64,000 nucleotides of DNA from positions 62,001-126,000 of the forward strand of contig JBFHFS010000008.1 in the NCBI GenBank assembly GCA_041583495.1, given 5' to 3'. Positions 1 to 9,284 of this stretch are shown here, one piece after another. This stretch comes from JBFHFS01 sp041583495 (GTDB taxonomy: Bacteria; Bacteroidota; Bacteroidia; Bacteroidales; Marinilabiliaceae). Position numbers and translations under genes: made by a program. The first letter of the stretch is position 1. Each line of letters begins with the position of its first letter. The notes beneath the pieces are model-generated. The model had not been told where the DNA came from and searched no databases. It was given only the letters and a program-made list of their open reading frames with translations.

Positions 1-964
1 CCAGATAACCAATTTTGGCGGACGGGTGGTGGCCCTTTGGGTGCCCGACAGGGATGGTCATTTCGACGATATTGTTCTGGGTTATCCTACTCCGGAGGGC
101 TATCTGAAAGGCAGTGGGTCTTATTTTGGGGCCACAATAGGGCGCTATGGCAATCGCATTGCCAGGGGCCAATTTATCCTCAATGACAGGGAATATACCC
201 TGGCAACCAATAACAATGGGAATCATCTGCATGGTGGCATCAAAGGGTTCAATAACGTAGTTTGGGAAGCCACCCAGGTGGATGGGCAAACGCTGGAACT
301 CACTTATATGTCGAGAGATATGGAAGAGGGATATCCGGGAAATCTTCAAACCACAGTTGTTTACCAGTTGACCAATAACGACGAATTAAAAATTGAGTAC
401 CGGGCAACTACCGATGCGCCTACCCCTGTCAACCTAACACATCATTCCTTTTTTAACCTGCACGGGGCCGGGAATGGTGCCATCAAGGACCACCTTGTGG
501 AGATCAATGCCGATAACTTCACCCCGGTAGATTCAGGTCTGATTCCAACCGGTGAGATGGCACAGGTTGAAGGAACCCCGATGGATTTCAGACAACCAAC
601 AACTATTGGAAGCCGCATAGACAGCGATTTTGACCAGCTGAAACTTGGTGGGGGATATGATCATAACTATGTGTTAAATCAAGGTTCTGATGAAATGAAC
701 TTCGCCGCCAGAGTGTTGGATCCTGAATCCGGAAGGGTTCTTGAAGTATTCACCAATGAGCCGGGGATGCAGTTTTATACCGGAAATTTTTTAAATGGAA
801 TGGATATCGGTAAAAATGACAAAACCTATGAATACCGTTCCGCTTTCTGTATGGAAACCCAACATTTTCCCGACAGTCCCAATCACGAGAGCTTTCCTTC
901 AACCATTCTTAATCCGGGGCAAGAGTATTACTCTGTTTGTGTTTATAAGTTTTCGGTACAGTAA
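1..964 (+). CDS. galM: Aldose 1-epimerase (galactose mutarotase), 5'-truncated by window edge
   Basis: This enzyme interconverts alpha and beta anomers of aldoses such as galactose and glucose. The reading frame is open to the first base of the window: codons from base 2 read QITNFGGRVVALWVPDR, the usual GalM N-terminal strand. The GTG at 26 is therefore not the real start and the gene begins upstream. Visible family motifs are GRYGNRIARG (sugar-binding Arg), NHLHGG, NLTHHSFFNL with the catalytic-acid histidine, GYDHNYVL, and a C-terminal ETQHFPDSPNH segment carrying the catalytic-base glutamate. The C-terminus is complete and is followed by a strong hairpin terminator. Any N-terminal signal peptide would lie outside the window, so localisation cannot be judged. 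Confidence 0.93.
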   Translation, partial: QITNFGGRVVALWVPDRDGHFDDIVLGYPTPEGYLKGSGSYFGATIGRYGNRIARGQFILNDREYTLATNNNGNHLHGGIKGFNNVVWEATQVDGQTLELTYMSRDMEEGYPGNLQTTVVYQLTNNDELKIEYRATTDAPTPVNLTHHSFFNLHGAGNGAIKDHLVEINADNFTPVDSGLIPTGEMAQVEGTPMDFRQPTTIGSRIDSDFDQLKLGGGYDHNYVLNQGSDEMNFAARVLDPESGRVLEVFTNEPGMQFYTGNFLNGMDIGKNDKTYEYRSAFCMETQHFPDSPNHESFPSTILNPGQEYYSVCVYKFSVQ

Positions 965-1004
965 GGGAGTAGGCCGGAGTTCCAACAAGTCATCTGGTAA
1001 CCAG

Positions 1005-1043
1005 ACCTAATCAGGTAAATTATATTTATCCGATTAGGTTTTT
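1005..1043 (+). terminator. Rho-independent terminator after galM
   Basis: The arm ACCTAATC at 1005-1012 pairs with GATTAGGT at 1032-1039. An inner stem (GGTAAAT with ATTTATC) extends the hairpin, and a T run reaches 1043. It sits 40 bases after the galM stop. The rest of the 965-1284 gap holds nothing else I recognise. Confidence 0.8.
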
Positions 1044-1284
1044 AGGCGATAACCCGTCTGAGCTGGGCCGCAAGCACGGTGGGAAAAGGGTTGAATTTTT
1101 TATCTCAATGGTTGGTTAGGTTAATCCGTCAGAAGGATGATAATCTTTTTTCGCAACAGGGATTACCGGAATCCCGAATGAAGCCCTCGTTTTTTACCTG
1201 CTATGAGTGCTTAAACAGTTCAGCTATCCCTTGGAGTTTTTTCATACTTTTGTATCCGAATGGATTTAAATAAGGAGACGGAAA

Positions 1285-2820
1285 ATGGGGTACAAAGAAG
1301 TCACAGTCAAGTTACCGACCGATTACACAGAAGATACGCTTCGGGAACGAATTGCACAGGAACTGCATTTGAGGGAGTTTACATGTCATATAGAGAATAA
1401 AAGCCTTGATGCCCGAAAAAAGACTAATATTCACTGGTTGGTAAGAGTACTTGTGGTGTCGGAGGAGCTCAAGGGAGGAACGGCCCCTCTATTTCCGGAA
1501 TTAGTGATTCCCTATCAAAAGCGGAAGGCCCGGTTGCATGTGGTGGGTAGTGGACCGGCCGGCTTCTTTTGCGCGTTGGTTCTGCAAAAAGCAGGCTTCG
1601 ATACAACCATTATTGAGCGCGGTTCGGAGGTGGGAAAACGGGGTCACTCTATTTCCCTGTTCGAGCATAAAGGTGTTTTCGATCCGCTCAATAATTATGC
1701 TTTTGGCGAGGGGGGAGCAGGGACTTTTTCGGATGGGAAGCTTACTTCACGATCGAAACATATTTCCAGGGAGAGGCAATTTGTGCTTTCGAGCTATGCC
1801 CGTGCTGGCGGCCCCGATGAGATCATGTATCTGGCTCATCCCCACCTGGGTACCGACAACTTAAAAGTTATTGTCAATAATCTTCGGCAGGAGTTTCTGG
1901 AGCTTGGGGGAACCATTCTTTTTGAGACCATGTTCGAGGATATTACCATAGAACAAGGGTCCATAACAAAGGTGAAGACTTCGCGGGGGATCCTGGATAC
2001 GGACGGTCTTTTCATTGCCTCGGGGCATTCGGCCTATGAAACCTATCGGATGTTGATGAGGCAGGGGGTGGTGTTTCAACCAAAGAATTTTGCCATTGGC
2101 TGCAGAATGGAGCACCGGCAGGAAATCATCAATCAGGCGCAGTGGGGATCCAAAAAACTTCCCGGCGTGAAGGCCGCGGAGTATCGGTTGACCTCTCCCG
2201 GAGACGGTAAGCATCATGTTTTTTCTTTCTGCATGTGTCCCGGTGGCATGGTGGTGCCTGCTACGGCGTATGCCGGGTCCAATATTGTAAATGGCATGAG
2301 TTATTATAAGCGGAATCAGCCGTTTGCCAATGCCGCCTGCGTGGCGGGCATTCATCCCGATGAGCTGGCCGGTAAAGCCTGCCGGCCTCTCGAGGCGCTA
2401 GACGTGCTGGAGCAATTGGAACAACGTTTTTTTGAATATTCCAATGGTTATGAAGCGCCCGCTTGTAGTATTCCCGATTTCATTAGTGGAAAAGAAAAGG
2501 GTAGGAAAATGGAAAGTAGTTATCCTTTGGGGTTAAAGGCGGCACCTCTTTGGGAACTGTTGCCGGGAAGCGTGAGTGAGGCTTTGAGGAAAGGTCTGGT
2601 CGATTTTTCTAAAAAGATGAAAGGCTTTGAGCAGGGAATCTTATTGGGGCTTGAAAGTAAAACCTCCTCGCCGGTCAGAGCTCTTAGAGAACCCAATGGT
2701 CTTTGTGTGAACTTTGAAAACTTATATATGATGGGTGAGGGCAGTGGTTATGCCGGTGGTATTATCTCAAGCGCTGCCGATGGCATACGAGCTGCCATGA
2801 ATTTTATTGAAAAACAATGA
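1285..2820 (+). CDS. NAD(P)/FAD-dependent oxidoreductase, COG2509 type
   Basis: This is a 511-residue cytosolic flavoprotein of the uncharacterised FAD-dependent dehydrogenase group (COG2509). A short N-terminal domain (about residues 1-85) precedes a Rossmann FAD-binding site reading VVGSGPAGFFCALVLQKAG, with the acidic strand end IIERG about 20 residues later. Next comes a conserved GEGGAGTFSDGKLTSR segment, then a middle substrate domain with FSFCMCPGGMVVPA. The C-terminal flavin-contact motif is MGEGSGYAGGIISSAADG. The physiological substrate of the family is not established. The start is well supported: AAGGAGA lies just upstream of the ATG, a clear Shine-Dalgarno match that is unusual in this phylum. 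The gene appears monocistronic. Confidence 0.85.
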   Translation: MGYKEVTVKLPTDYTEDTLRERIAQELHLREFTCHIENKSLDARKKTNIHWLVRVLVVSEELKGGTAPLFPELVIPYQKRKARLHVVGSGPAGFFCALVLQKAGFDTTIIERGSEVGKRGHSISLFEHKGVFDPLNNYAFGEGGAGTFSDGKLTSRSKHISRERQFVLSSYARAGGPDEIMYLAHPHLGTDNLKVIVNNLRQEFLELGGTILFETMFEDITIEQGSITKVKTSRGILDTDGLFIASGHSAYETYRMLMRQGVVFQPKNFAIGCRMEHRQEIINQAQWGSKKLPGVKAAEYRLTSPGDGKHHVFSFCMCPGGMVVPATAYAGSNIVNGMSYYKRNQPFANAACVAGIHPDELAGKACRPLEALDVLEQLEQRFFEYSNGYEAPACSIPDFISGKEKGRKMESSYPLGLKAAPLWELLPGSVSEALRKGLVDFSKKMKGFEQGILLGLESKTSSPVRALREPNGLCVNFENLYMMGEGSGYAGGIISSAADGIRAAMNFIEKQ

Positions 2821-2849
2821 CCTAAAAGTATGATTGGCCGTTTTGTCCG

Positions 2850-2882
2850 CTTGAACCGGATGATTTCTCGTTCCGGTTCAAG
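2850..2882. terminator. Hairpin between convergent genes
   Basis: CTTGAACCGGA at 2850-2860 pairs perfectly with TCCGGTTCAAG at 2872-2882 (11 bp stem, 11 nt loop). It lies between the convergent stops at 2820 and 2898. A clear T run is missing on both sides, so termination is inferred from position and stem strength. Confidence 0.5.
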
Positions 2883-2897
2883 TGGTTGGTTGGATAC

Positions 2898-3734
2898 TCA
2901 ACTAAAAATAGCCGAATCAACATTTATCTCAATCGAATCAATAACCCTTTTGGCAGCGGTTCGTCCTATTTCGTCGTCTGCCTGATAGACAACCATAACC
3001 TGCCAGAGAATTAATCCTTTTGAAAATCCGGTGTTAATATATTCTACACCAAGTCCATCCTGGTTGTAGGTGCCTTTTTGTATAAACCCGGGAATATCAT
3101 TTTTATTCAGGGCTTCTTCGGAATAGTCAAAATCGGTGACCCCTTTTTGCTTTTTCATTTCGTTTACCGAACCATCTGCGGCGCCTTGTAAATTGACCTC
3201 TCCAATGGAAGGATTATATTTCAGGCTGTTTATAATGACTTTAAAGCCTTTGTTGGACACATAATTATAAACATCCATCTGGTCTATGATCTGCTTAATG
3301 TTTTCAGGAATGGGTAAATCCCCTTTGGTCATCTTTTCAGGCGTTTCAACCGTTAACCCGAAGCTCCCATAGGTCCCTTTAATCCACTCCCGGGCTAATA
3401 TCTCCTTCGATGTTTTTTCCGATTTAAAATACCTGGCAATCGATTCTCCACCAAACTGTCCCAGGGCATAAAAAATGGCAAATGTTACCGCAAAGGCAAT
3501 CCAATACTTTGATTTCCGGGATTTTGGTTTGGGTTTAACAGGACTATTTTGAACAGCCTCCTGGGTGAGGCACGCCAATTGCTTAAACTCATTGAAGGTC
3601 TTATCCGGATTCCTCTTTTTCCAGGCGGTAAAATTGTTCTCAAGTTTCTTGTCACATTTCGAACAGAATATTAAATACTCACTCTTAACCTCGTTAAGGT
3701 GTCCACAGTTAATACATTTCAGGTAGTGTGTCAT
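2898..3734 (-). CDS. Zinc-ribbon single-pass membrane protein, function unknown
   Basis: This is a 278-residue protein I cannot assign to a named family. The N-terminus carries two CxxC pairs (Cys7/Cys10 in CINC and Cys24/Cys27 in CSKC), a classic zinc ribbon. A soluble stretch of about 45 residues and a Lys/Pro-rich linker lead to one transmembrane segment at about residues 77-95 (YWIAFAVTFAIFYALGQFG). The remaining 180 residues have no Cys motif or repeat that I recognise. With the positive-inside rule the zinc ribbon would be cytoplasmic and the C-terminal domain periplasmic. The ATG at 3734 starts directly at the zinc ribbon, which supports it. The neighbours give no functional hint. Confidence 0.6.
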   Translation of the reverse strand: MTHYLKCINCGHLNEVKSEYLIFCSKCDKKLENNFTAWKKRNPDKTFNEFKQLACLTQEAVQNSPVKPKPKSRKSKYWIAFAVTFAIFYALGQFGGESIARYFKSEKTSKEILAREWIKGTYGSFGLTVETPEKMTKGDLPIPENIKQIIDQMDVYNYVSNKGFKVIINSLKYNPSIGEVNLQGAADGSVNEMKKQKGVTDFDYSEEALNKNDIPGFIQKGTYNQDGLGVEYINTGFSKGLILWQVMVVYQADDEIGRTAAKRVIDSIEINVDSAIFS

Positions 3735-4100
3735 CTAATTTTAGTCTTAATCATTTTTTAATGGGAGGGAAGGTGATCTCATGATGCGCCTTAGGGCGGA
3801 ATAAAAATAATTATATTTAGATTGAATTTTTTAATCCCAGGTAGATTTTTTTGGGGGGATTGTGGAATCGGCATCTTTTTTTTATTCTGCTGTTTTGGTG
3901 TTTGGGAGATTCGCTAAGATGTTTGTATTCAGATTGTTGTCGGTGGTTTAGACCATCGGTCGAAAAGTCATGGATATGGTTTAATCTTTTTACCCGGGGC
4001 AGAAACACTGAATTTTAAATAGGTTAACTTGTAAACAGATTTCCTGTTTGGGCCCCAATTGTTTTCCCCGGAACCCTGTCGAATAAAGGATTTCTTTTGG
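3735..4100. other. Non-coding gap
   Basis: AT-rich stretch between two minus-strand genes. I see no RNA gene, clear terminator or repeat. The open frames crossing it have no protein-like features. Confidence 0.5.
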
Positions 4101-4958
4101 TTATTGTTGCAATACCTCCTCTTGTATGATGGGCTCAGCCTGGGATGGTGTTGAAAGTTGCAGGGGAACAAAATGTTGTTGTATGGTGTCGGTCGAGATT
4201 TCCCAAAGCCTAAAACCAAACGGTCTTTGGTCAAAATTTCTGCTGGTGGTTTCCCCACTGACCAGTTGTATGTTTTTAAAATGGTTGATGACCACTTCAT
4301 GGGTGTGCCCCGACAAGTAGGCAACCACATTGTTTTGAAGAAATAGATCGATCAGCTCCTGCCTTTTGTCTTCCGGAAGGTTGAAGTAATGCTCTTCTTC
4401 CTGAGCGGACTTGGTAAACAGAGGATAATGTCCAATCACAAATACGGGGTAAGACTTGAGTCTTTGATTCTGCAGGGTTTCTTTGAACCAGTTGTCCTGT
4501 TTTTCCGATTCAGCCCCAATATCGGATTTCCATAATTGTGAGTTGGTTACGATAAAGGAATACCCTTTATGGTCAAAATCATAATAATCTTTGCCGATGG
4601 TTTCCCGGTAATAGCTTAGAGTGGTTTCGTTTGGTATATTGCCTATGTCATGATTGCCGGGAGCTGAGTAACAGGGCATTTTTAATGCACTCGTGATTCC
4701 AAGAAAATCGGAATAAGAACTGTCGCCTGGATTATTTACCAGGTCGCCGCAAATGACCACAAAATCAGGATTGAGCGCATTGATTTGTTCGACTGCCTGT
4801 TTGAAATTTATTAAATCTTGTTCGTAGCTTTTCTCATTAAATCCTAACTGAGTATCACACAGTTGAACAAAAGTGAAGGTTTTTTGTATTGGCCGGCTAC
4901 AGGCAACGTTTAGCAAGAGTAGGGCAATCAGGGCATATCTGTTGAAACGATAATTCAT
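4101..4958 (-). CDS. Calcineurin-like metallophosphoesterase, lipoprotein
   Basis: This is a predicted lipoprotein with a dinuclear-metal phosphoesterase domain. The N-terminus has a hydrophobic stretch ending in the lipobox-like LLNVACS, so Cys20 would be lipidated. The metal-binding blocks appear in order: CDTQLG (first Asp; the usual DxH is DxQ here), CGDLVN, PGNHD, GHYPLF and SGHTHE. The DxQ variant and the spacing resemble the CPPED1-like branch of the superfamily. The substrate is unknown. Being a lipoprotein, it acts in the envelope, perhaps on phosphate esters released outside the cytoplasm (inference). It is followed after 366 bases by an unrelated gene and preceded by a separate hydrolase gene, so no operon is evident. 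Confidence 0.8.
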   Translation of the reverse strand: MNYRFNRYALIALLLLNVACSRPIQKTFTFVQLCDTQLGFNEKSYEQDLINFKQAVEQINALNPDFVVICGDLVNNPGDSSYSDFLGITSALKMPCYSAPGNHDIGNIPNETTLSYYRETIGKDYYDFDHKGYSFIVTNSQLWKSDIGAESEKQDNWFKETLQNQRLKSYPVFVIGHYPLFTKSAQEEEHYFNLPEDKRQELIDLFLQNNVVAYLSGHTHEVVINHFKNIQLVSGETTSRNFDQRPFGFRLWEISTDTIQQHFVPLQLSTPSQAEPIIQEEVLQQ

Positions 4959-5072
4959 GTTGGCTTTTTGAGATATGTTTATTTTTAAAAAACTGGTCCA
5001 TAAACAGAATCAAAAATACAGAACTAACCCTTATCTCTCAAATAAATCAGAGAGTATCTTCTTAAAATCCTT

Positions 5073-6071
5073 TCATTTAGCCAGGAAGGTCTTTAGGGGT
5101 TCAATGAACTTTTCGAAGCTCTCAATGTGGGGTAGATGGCCGATGTCTTCAATTTCGACCAATTCGCTGTTGGGAATGGTTTTTTGGGTTAGCTTGCCAA
5201 GGTGGTTATATAAGCCCATGGTTTTTCTTATGCTTTCCGCTACCAGTGGTTTCCCTAGCGCGGTCCTGTCGCGGGTGCCGATAATTAAAAGTGTGGGGCA
5301 TTTTAGGTTTTTAAACTCGTAAAGGACGGGTTGTGTGAAAATCATGTCATAGGTTAATGCCGCATTCCAGGCTATCTTTGTATATTCCGAATTCAGGGTC
5401 CAGCCGGCCAAAAGATTAACCCAACGGTCATAATCGGGTCTCCATTTCCCATCGTAATAATTTTCTAACTGATAGGCTTTGATGCCTTCATAGCTCTTCT
5501 TTAATTCCGATTTATACCACCAGTCAACCGACTGATAGGGCACAACCAGCTTCCAGTCTTCCAGGCCAATCGGGTTTTCTAAAATTAATTTTTCGGTGAT
5601 TTCGGGGTACATCAAGGCAAAGCGTGTAGCCAGCATTCCACCCATCGAATGGCCTAAAACGGCCGTTTTGGTGATGCTTAGATGGTCCAGGATGGCTTTG
5701 GTGTTTTTTGCCAATTCCTGAAATGAATATTGATAATGATCGGGCTTAGAGGACTTTCCAAAGCCAATCTGGTCGGGAACAATCACCCGGTAACCTTCTG
5801 CTTTTAAGGCTTTAATGGTTGATTCCCAATAGGCTCCGTTAAAATTCTTGCCGTGCAAAAGCAGAATCGTTTTTCCATTGTGGTTGTCTGGCTTGACATC
5901 CATATAAGCCATCACCAGGGATTGGTGCTGTGTGGTTACCGATAAAAAGTCTACCTGGAAGGGATATTTGTAATTGTTGAGCCTTAGATCCAGCCATTGT
6001 AAAGAATCTTTCTGAGCGAAGGTGGTCAGGAAGATGAGCATAAAAAACAGGATGAATTTAATTCTTGTCAT
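5073..6071 (-). CDS. Secreted alpha/beta hydrolase
   Basis: This is a 332-residue alpha/beta-fold hydrolase with a signal peptide (MTRIKFILFFMLIFLTTFAQ), probably periplasmic. The oxyanion region reads LLLHGKNFNG, and the nucleophile elbow is GHSMGG with Ser142. The acid is probably in GTRDRTA near residue 266 and the histidine in DIGHLPH near residue 312. The PDQIGFGKSSKP segment is typical of the haloalkane dehalogenase/epoxide hydrolase/esterase group. The nucleophile is Ser, which argues for an esterase or lipase-like activity rather than a dehalogenase. The substrate cannot be deduced. Another secreted esterase-like gene lies upstream on the same strand, 174 bases away. Confidence 0.82.
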   Translation of the reverse strand: MTRIKFILFFMLIFLTTFAQKDSLQWLDLRLNNYKYPFQVDFLSVTTQHQSLVMAYMDVKPDNHNGKTILLLHGKNFNGAYWESTIKALKAEGYRVIVPDQIGFGKSSKPDHYQYSFQELAKNTKAILDHLSITKTAVLGHSMGGMLATRFALMYPEITEKLILENPIGLEDWKLVVPYQSVDWWYKSELKKSYEGIKAYQLENYYDGKWRPDYDRWVNLLAGWTLNSEYTKIAWNAALTYDMIFTQPVLYEFKNLKCPTLLIIGTRDRTALGKPLVAESIRKTMGLYNHLGKLTQKTIPNSELVEIEDIGHLPHIESFEKFIEPLKTFLAK

Positions 6072-6245
6072 TGGATAAAAATATTTGGATGAGTTACTTT
6101 TTTGCCGTAGCCAGAGTGGTGGCTACCATCATTTACAATAACCCATAATTCTCTATTAAGTTCACCTCCCATTGGTCTCAGACCTGGCCCGGATTAGGTA
6201 AAAAATTACCCGGTGAGGGCTAAGTAATTATTTCTCTGATATTTC

Positions 6246-7151
6246 TCAGCTCATTAATCCACTTTTCTTCATCCAGTCAAAAAGGGGTTTCATCCATTCA
6301 TAGGTGGGTAACTTTAACACGAAGCCATGGTTGCCTTTTGGGTAGAGGTGCATCTCGGCCGGTACTTTATGCTGGATTAGTTGCTGGTAAAAGCGTATGC
6401 TGTTTTCAACGGGGACCACTGTATCGTCACCGGCATGGGTCAGCCAGGTGGGAGGGGTATTGGGACCTACGTGGAGTTCGTTGGAAAAGAGATTCTTCTG
6501 TTCCTGGGACGGAGCTGGGCCCAGAAGATTTGTACGTGATCCGGAGTGGGTAACTTCATCCTGCATCATGATGACGGGATAGACCAATATCATAAAATCG
6601 GGTCTCAGATTCACCTGCTCATCGTTGGGGATATACGATTTCTGGAAGTGCGTTCCGGCCGTGGAGGCTAAATGCCCGCCGGCGGAGAATCCCATGATGC
6701 CTATTTTTGTGGGATTTAATTGCCATTCCTGAGCCCGTTGACGTACGATTTTTATTGCCTGTTGCGCATCTTGCAGGGGGCCTATGGCTTTGTTGGGCAT
6801 GATGGAATCATCAGGCAGGCGGTATTTCAGGATAAAAGCAGCGATGCCCTGGCTAAGAAAGGCCTCTGCAATAATGGTGCCTTCGCGCCAATAGCTTTCT
6901 CCCGTGTAGCCGCCTCCCGGACAGATAATCACACCCGCTCCTGTTGCATTGGCTTTTGGCGGAAGAAATAGGGTCAGGGTTGGATGGGATATCTGTTTAA
7001 TCCATGAAACGCGGCCGTTTTCCATTTTGGTTGTTTCCTGGTCAGGATAGGGGCGACTGTTGGGGATGGCGCCCGGATAGAGGTCAATGATTTGTTGGGC
7101 TTCTGCAGTCAGCGAAAAAAGGAGCGTGAGGATCAAGAGGTAGGTTTTCAT
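6246..7151 (-). CDS. Secreted alpha/beta hydrolase, acetyl-xylan-esterase-like
   Basis: This is a 301-residue protein with a signal peptide ending TAEAQQ. The oxyanion-hole loop is ICPGGGY, the nucleophile motif GFSAGGH has Ser156, the acid lies in HAGDDTVVP, and His275 lies in GNHGF. The N-terminal LYPGAIPNSRP segment and overall size fit the bacterial BD-FAE/acetylxylan esterase-like set of prolyl-oligopeptidase-related hydrolases, which remove acetyl or other acyl groups from plant polysaccharides. That substrate is inferred from family resemblance only. The gene stands alone, with 94 bases more to the window's next minus-strand hydrolase than a tight operon would show. Confidence 0.78.
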   Translation of the reverse strand: MKTYLLILTLLFSLTAEAQQIIDLYPGAIPNSRPYPDQETTKMENGRVSWIKQISHPTLTLFLPPKANATGAGVIICPGGGYTGESYWREGTIIAEAFLSQGIAAFILKYRLPDDSIMPNKAIGPLQDAQQAIKIVRQRAQEWQLNPTKIGIMGFSAGGHLASTAGTHFQKSYIPNDEQVNLRPDFMILVYPVIMMQDEVTHSGSRTNLLGPAPSQEQKNLFSNELHVGPNTPPTWLTHAGDDTVVPVENSIRFYQQLIQHKVPAEMHLYPKGNHGFVLKLPTYEWMKPLFDWMKKSGLMS

Positions 7152-7534
7152 GGGTTTGGGTTTAATTATTTTGTGGTTTTATTAGATCTTTGAGCATCGT
7201 TGCCCGCTGGCTGGTATTTGGGAATATGTGATTGGGACATTTCCAAATCCTGGGTGCTGAATTCAAACCTTTCACTCAGATATTTGAATCTGTCTTCGGT
7301 GCTCTCAATTATTTACCTTCTAATATGCGTAAATTTTCCTCAATTTCAAGAATATCTTTCACCGTTTTGAATCCAAAAATGGGTGGTCTGATACGAGGGG
7401 GGAAATGAGATATTGTTAATTGAATTTCTTGTCTTTTTTAATGATTCCTTATTTACCATAGCGGAATAAATTTGAGATGGATTAGATCTCAAGGAGTTTA
7501 ATGATTGCTTATGCCTCTTGTCAGGAGCCTGGAA
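7152..7534. other. Non-coding gap
   Basis: Gap between two minus-strand genes. I see no convincing terminator, RNA gene or repeat. It should contain the promoter of the esterase gene ending at 7151, but I cannot place one. Confidence 0.45.
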
Positions 7535-8491
7535 TTAATGTAAAAATAGCGCCAGACCATAAAAATTGGTATCTGGATTCTCATTCTTGTAAAAGATGGA
7601 AGCATTTAAGTGTTTCTTTATTGAATATTGAATGCCTGCCCAAAGGACCTTTTGAGGTTGTGTATTTATCGATTTTTTGTTCAAATCGTATCGGGTAAAG
7701 AGCAATATGTTTTTGAAGCGTAAATAATTTCCAAAGACTGAGAACCCAATCTGATCCTGACTTTCCGGGTTATTATGGCTGCTTTTTTTTGCGGCTTCTA
7801 TTCCAAAACGGGCTTCCTTTATTTGTTTGCTTAAAAAGAGGGAAAGTATATGTTCGTGGTTGGTGTTCAGAGAGATACAGTTGAAAAGTCTGATGGTGCA
7901 AAAAACCGTTTGAAGGGTTTGTCCTGTCATGAATTGATATTTCTTTGAGGAGTCCTTAATTGGGGTATAATATCCGGAAGTAAAAGCTATATCATACCAA
8001 AAACGTTCCGCCACGGTGTGTTTTAGTAAAATTCCAATGTTCCGATTTTCCCCATAGTCAAAGTAATTTTGGAATGTTTTGCTGACGTACCTTAATTGCC
8101 ATATTTTTCGTGGGTATTTAAATTGTTCCGAAACAAGCAATCCTGCCAAAAGGGACAATCCTTGTTGTTGATATTGCAAATAGGCTCTTTTTATATAGGG
8201 TGTTCGTTGGTAGATTTCATTATTATCTTTTACATAAGTGTCTCCGGCAAGGCAAAAATTCCATCTCTTGAAAAAATGTTGATTGTAAACAATCAATGTT
8301 CTATTTAAGTCGTATTTTTCTGTTAAGGGTTTTGATGCCTCGTGGTAAAAGCCGGCCTTGGCAAAAACCTGAAAATTTATGGAATAGTTTTTTCCTTTTA
8401 CCGAATCCTGTTGCGCATTGGTATTGTGGGCATATAAAAAGGAAAGCAGCAGAAGAGACAAAATTCTTCTGCTGCTTTCCATCGGTCTCAT
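7535..8491 (-). CDS. Outer-membrane beta-barrel-like protein, function unknown
   Basis: This is a signal-peptide protein (about 318 residues) made of alternating short hydrophobic and polar strands (FQVFAKAGFY, FCLAGDTYV, AGIQYSIKK) and ending in ...FYGLALFLH. The aromatic-rich C-terminus is typical of small outer-membrane barrels. No named family is recognised. I chose the ATG at 8491, just past the stop of the exporter gene ahead of it (8502); an ATG at 8482 is equally possible and gives the signal peptide MESSRRILSLLLLSF. An upstream in-frame ATG at 8515 would overlap the exporter gene. It is the last gene of the ArsR-cytochrome-rhodanese-TauE operon, so it may be the outer-membrane pore for the same substrate (inference). 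Confidence 0.6.
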   Translation of the reverse strand: MRPMESSRRILSLLLLSFLYAHNTNAQQDSVKGKNYSINFQVFAKAGFYHEASKPLTEKYDLNRTLIVYNQHFFKRWNFCLAGDTYVKDNNEIYQRTPYIKRAYLQYQQQGLSLLAGLLVSEQFKYPRKIWQLRYVSKTFQNYFDYGENRNIGILLKHTVAERFWYDIAFTSGYYTPIKDSSKKYQFMTGQTLQTVFCTIRLFNCISLNTNHEHILSLFLSKQIKEARFGIEAAKKSSHNNPESQDQIGFSVFGNYLRFKNILLFTRYDLNKKSINTQPQKVLWAGIQYSIKKHLNASIFYKNENPDTNFYGLALFLH

Positions 8492-8501
8492 GTTCTTTAG
8501 A

Positions 8502-9281
8502 TTATTGTAAAACATTAATAATCATTATTACAGATGCCACCAGTTGAGTGCCTGCAAATAGGTATTTCAGGTTTTTGGGTTTCGAGTTCAGAGCCATTTT
8601 GGCCCCTAAAAATCCACCAATCAAGCCAGCTGCCGCAAGAGGTATCGCCAGGTGAGGAAGAAAAATCCCTGCACCAAGATGCCCAAAAAATCCTGCTGCC
8701 GCCGAAATGGTAACCAGGGTGGTAGAGGTACCCACAGCGATATGCATGGGCACACTCATGGTGAGCAGCATTAAAGGCACCAGAAAGGAGCCCCCCGAAA
8801 CACCCACCATCCCGGAGATAAATCCGGTGAGTAACACAATGGGGATGGTTACCAACAGGTTGACATGGTATTCTTCCCCATTCGATTTCAATGAAACAAT
8901 CCAATTACGGTCACTCTTAAGATGTTGTTTGGGCTTTCGTAACATAAGCAGCGCCGCCAGAAACATCACTACTGCAAAAACCCCTTTAAGCAACTTTTCG
9001 TTGAAATACTGACCAAAATAACCACCACTCAAGGCGGATACAAATATTAAGCTTCCCAGCAGGATGGTTAACTTCCAGTGATTCATCTTTTGCTTACTGA
9101 AAAGAATGGTGGCCATCAGTGATGAACACATTAAAATAAACTGACCTGTTGAAGCCGAAATGTTCATGCCAATACCAGACAAAACCAGAGCTAAAACATA
9201 AAAATTTCCACCACCTCTTCCTGTCATCGTCATGATAAATGCAATAAGCAAAATAACGACCGCTAATAAATAAACATTCAT
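8502..9281 (-). CDS. TauE/SafE-family (TSUP) permease
   Basis: This is a 259-residue integral membrane protein with about eight transmembrane segments in two related halves. The halves are marked by TGRGGGNFYVLALVLSGIG and the matching GMVGVSGGSFLVPLML loop, which is diagnostic of the TauE/SafE sulfite/organosulfonate exporter family. Members move sulfite, thiosulfate or sulfur-containing organic anions across the inner membrane. It lies 3 bases after the rhodanese gene and 10 bases before the outer-membrane protein gene, so translation is probably coupled. With the rhodanese and the ArsR regulator it suggests export or import of an inorganic sulfur species. The precise substrate is not visible in the sequence. 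Confidence 0.88.
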   Translation of the reverse strand: MNVYLLAVVILLIAFIMTMTGRGGGNFYVLALVLSGIGMNISASTGQFILMCSSLMATILFSKQKMNHWKLTILLGSLIFVSALSGGYFGQYFNEKLLKGVFAVVMFLAALLMLRKPKQHLKSDRNWIVSLKSNGEEYHVNLLVTIPIVLLTGFISGMVGVSGGSFLVPLMLLTMSVPMHIAVGTSTTLVTISAAAGFFGHLGAGIFLPHLAIPLAAAGLIGGFLGAKMALNSKPKNLKYLFAGTQLVASVIMIINVLQ

Positions 9282-9284
9282 GCC

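Noticed and set aside
1079..1273. 64-codon open frame before the COG2509 gene
   Set aside because: No family features, no signal peptide, composition like intergenic DNA; it covers the region between a terminator and the Shine-Dalgarno of the next gene.
3817..4330. Two overlapping minus-strand open frames near 3.8-4.3 kb
   Set aside because: Low-complexity, out of frame with the metallophosphoesterase gene and without protein-like patterns; the phosphoesterase frame explains the region.
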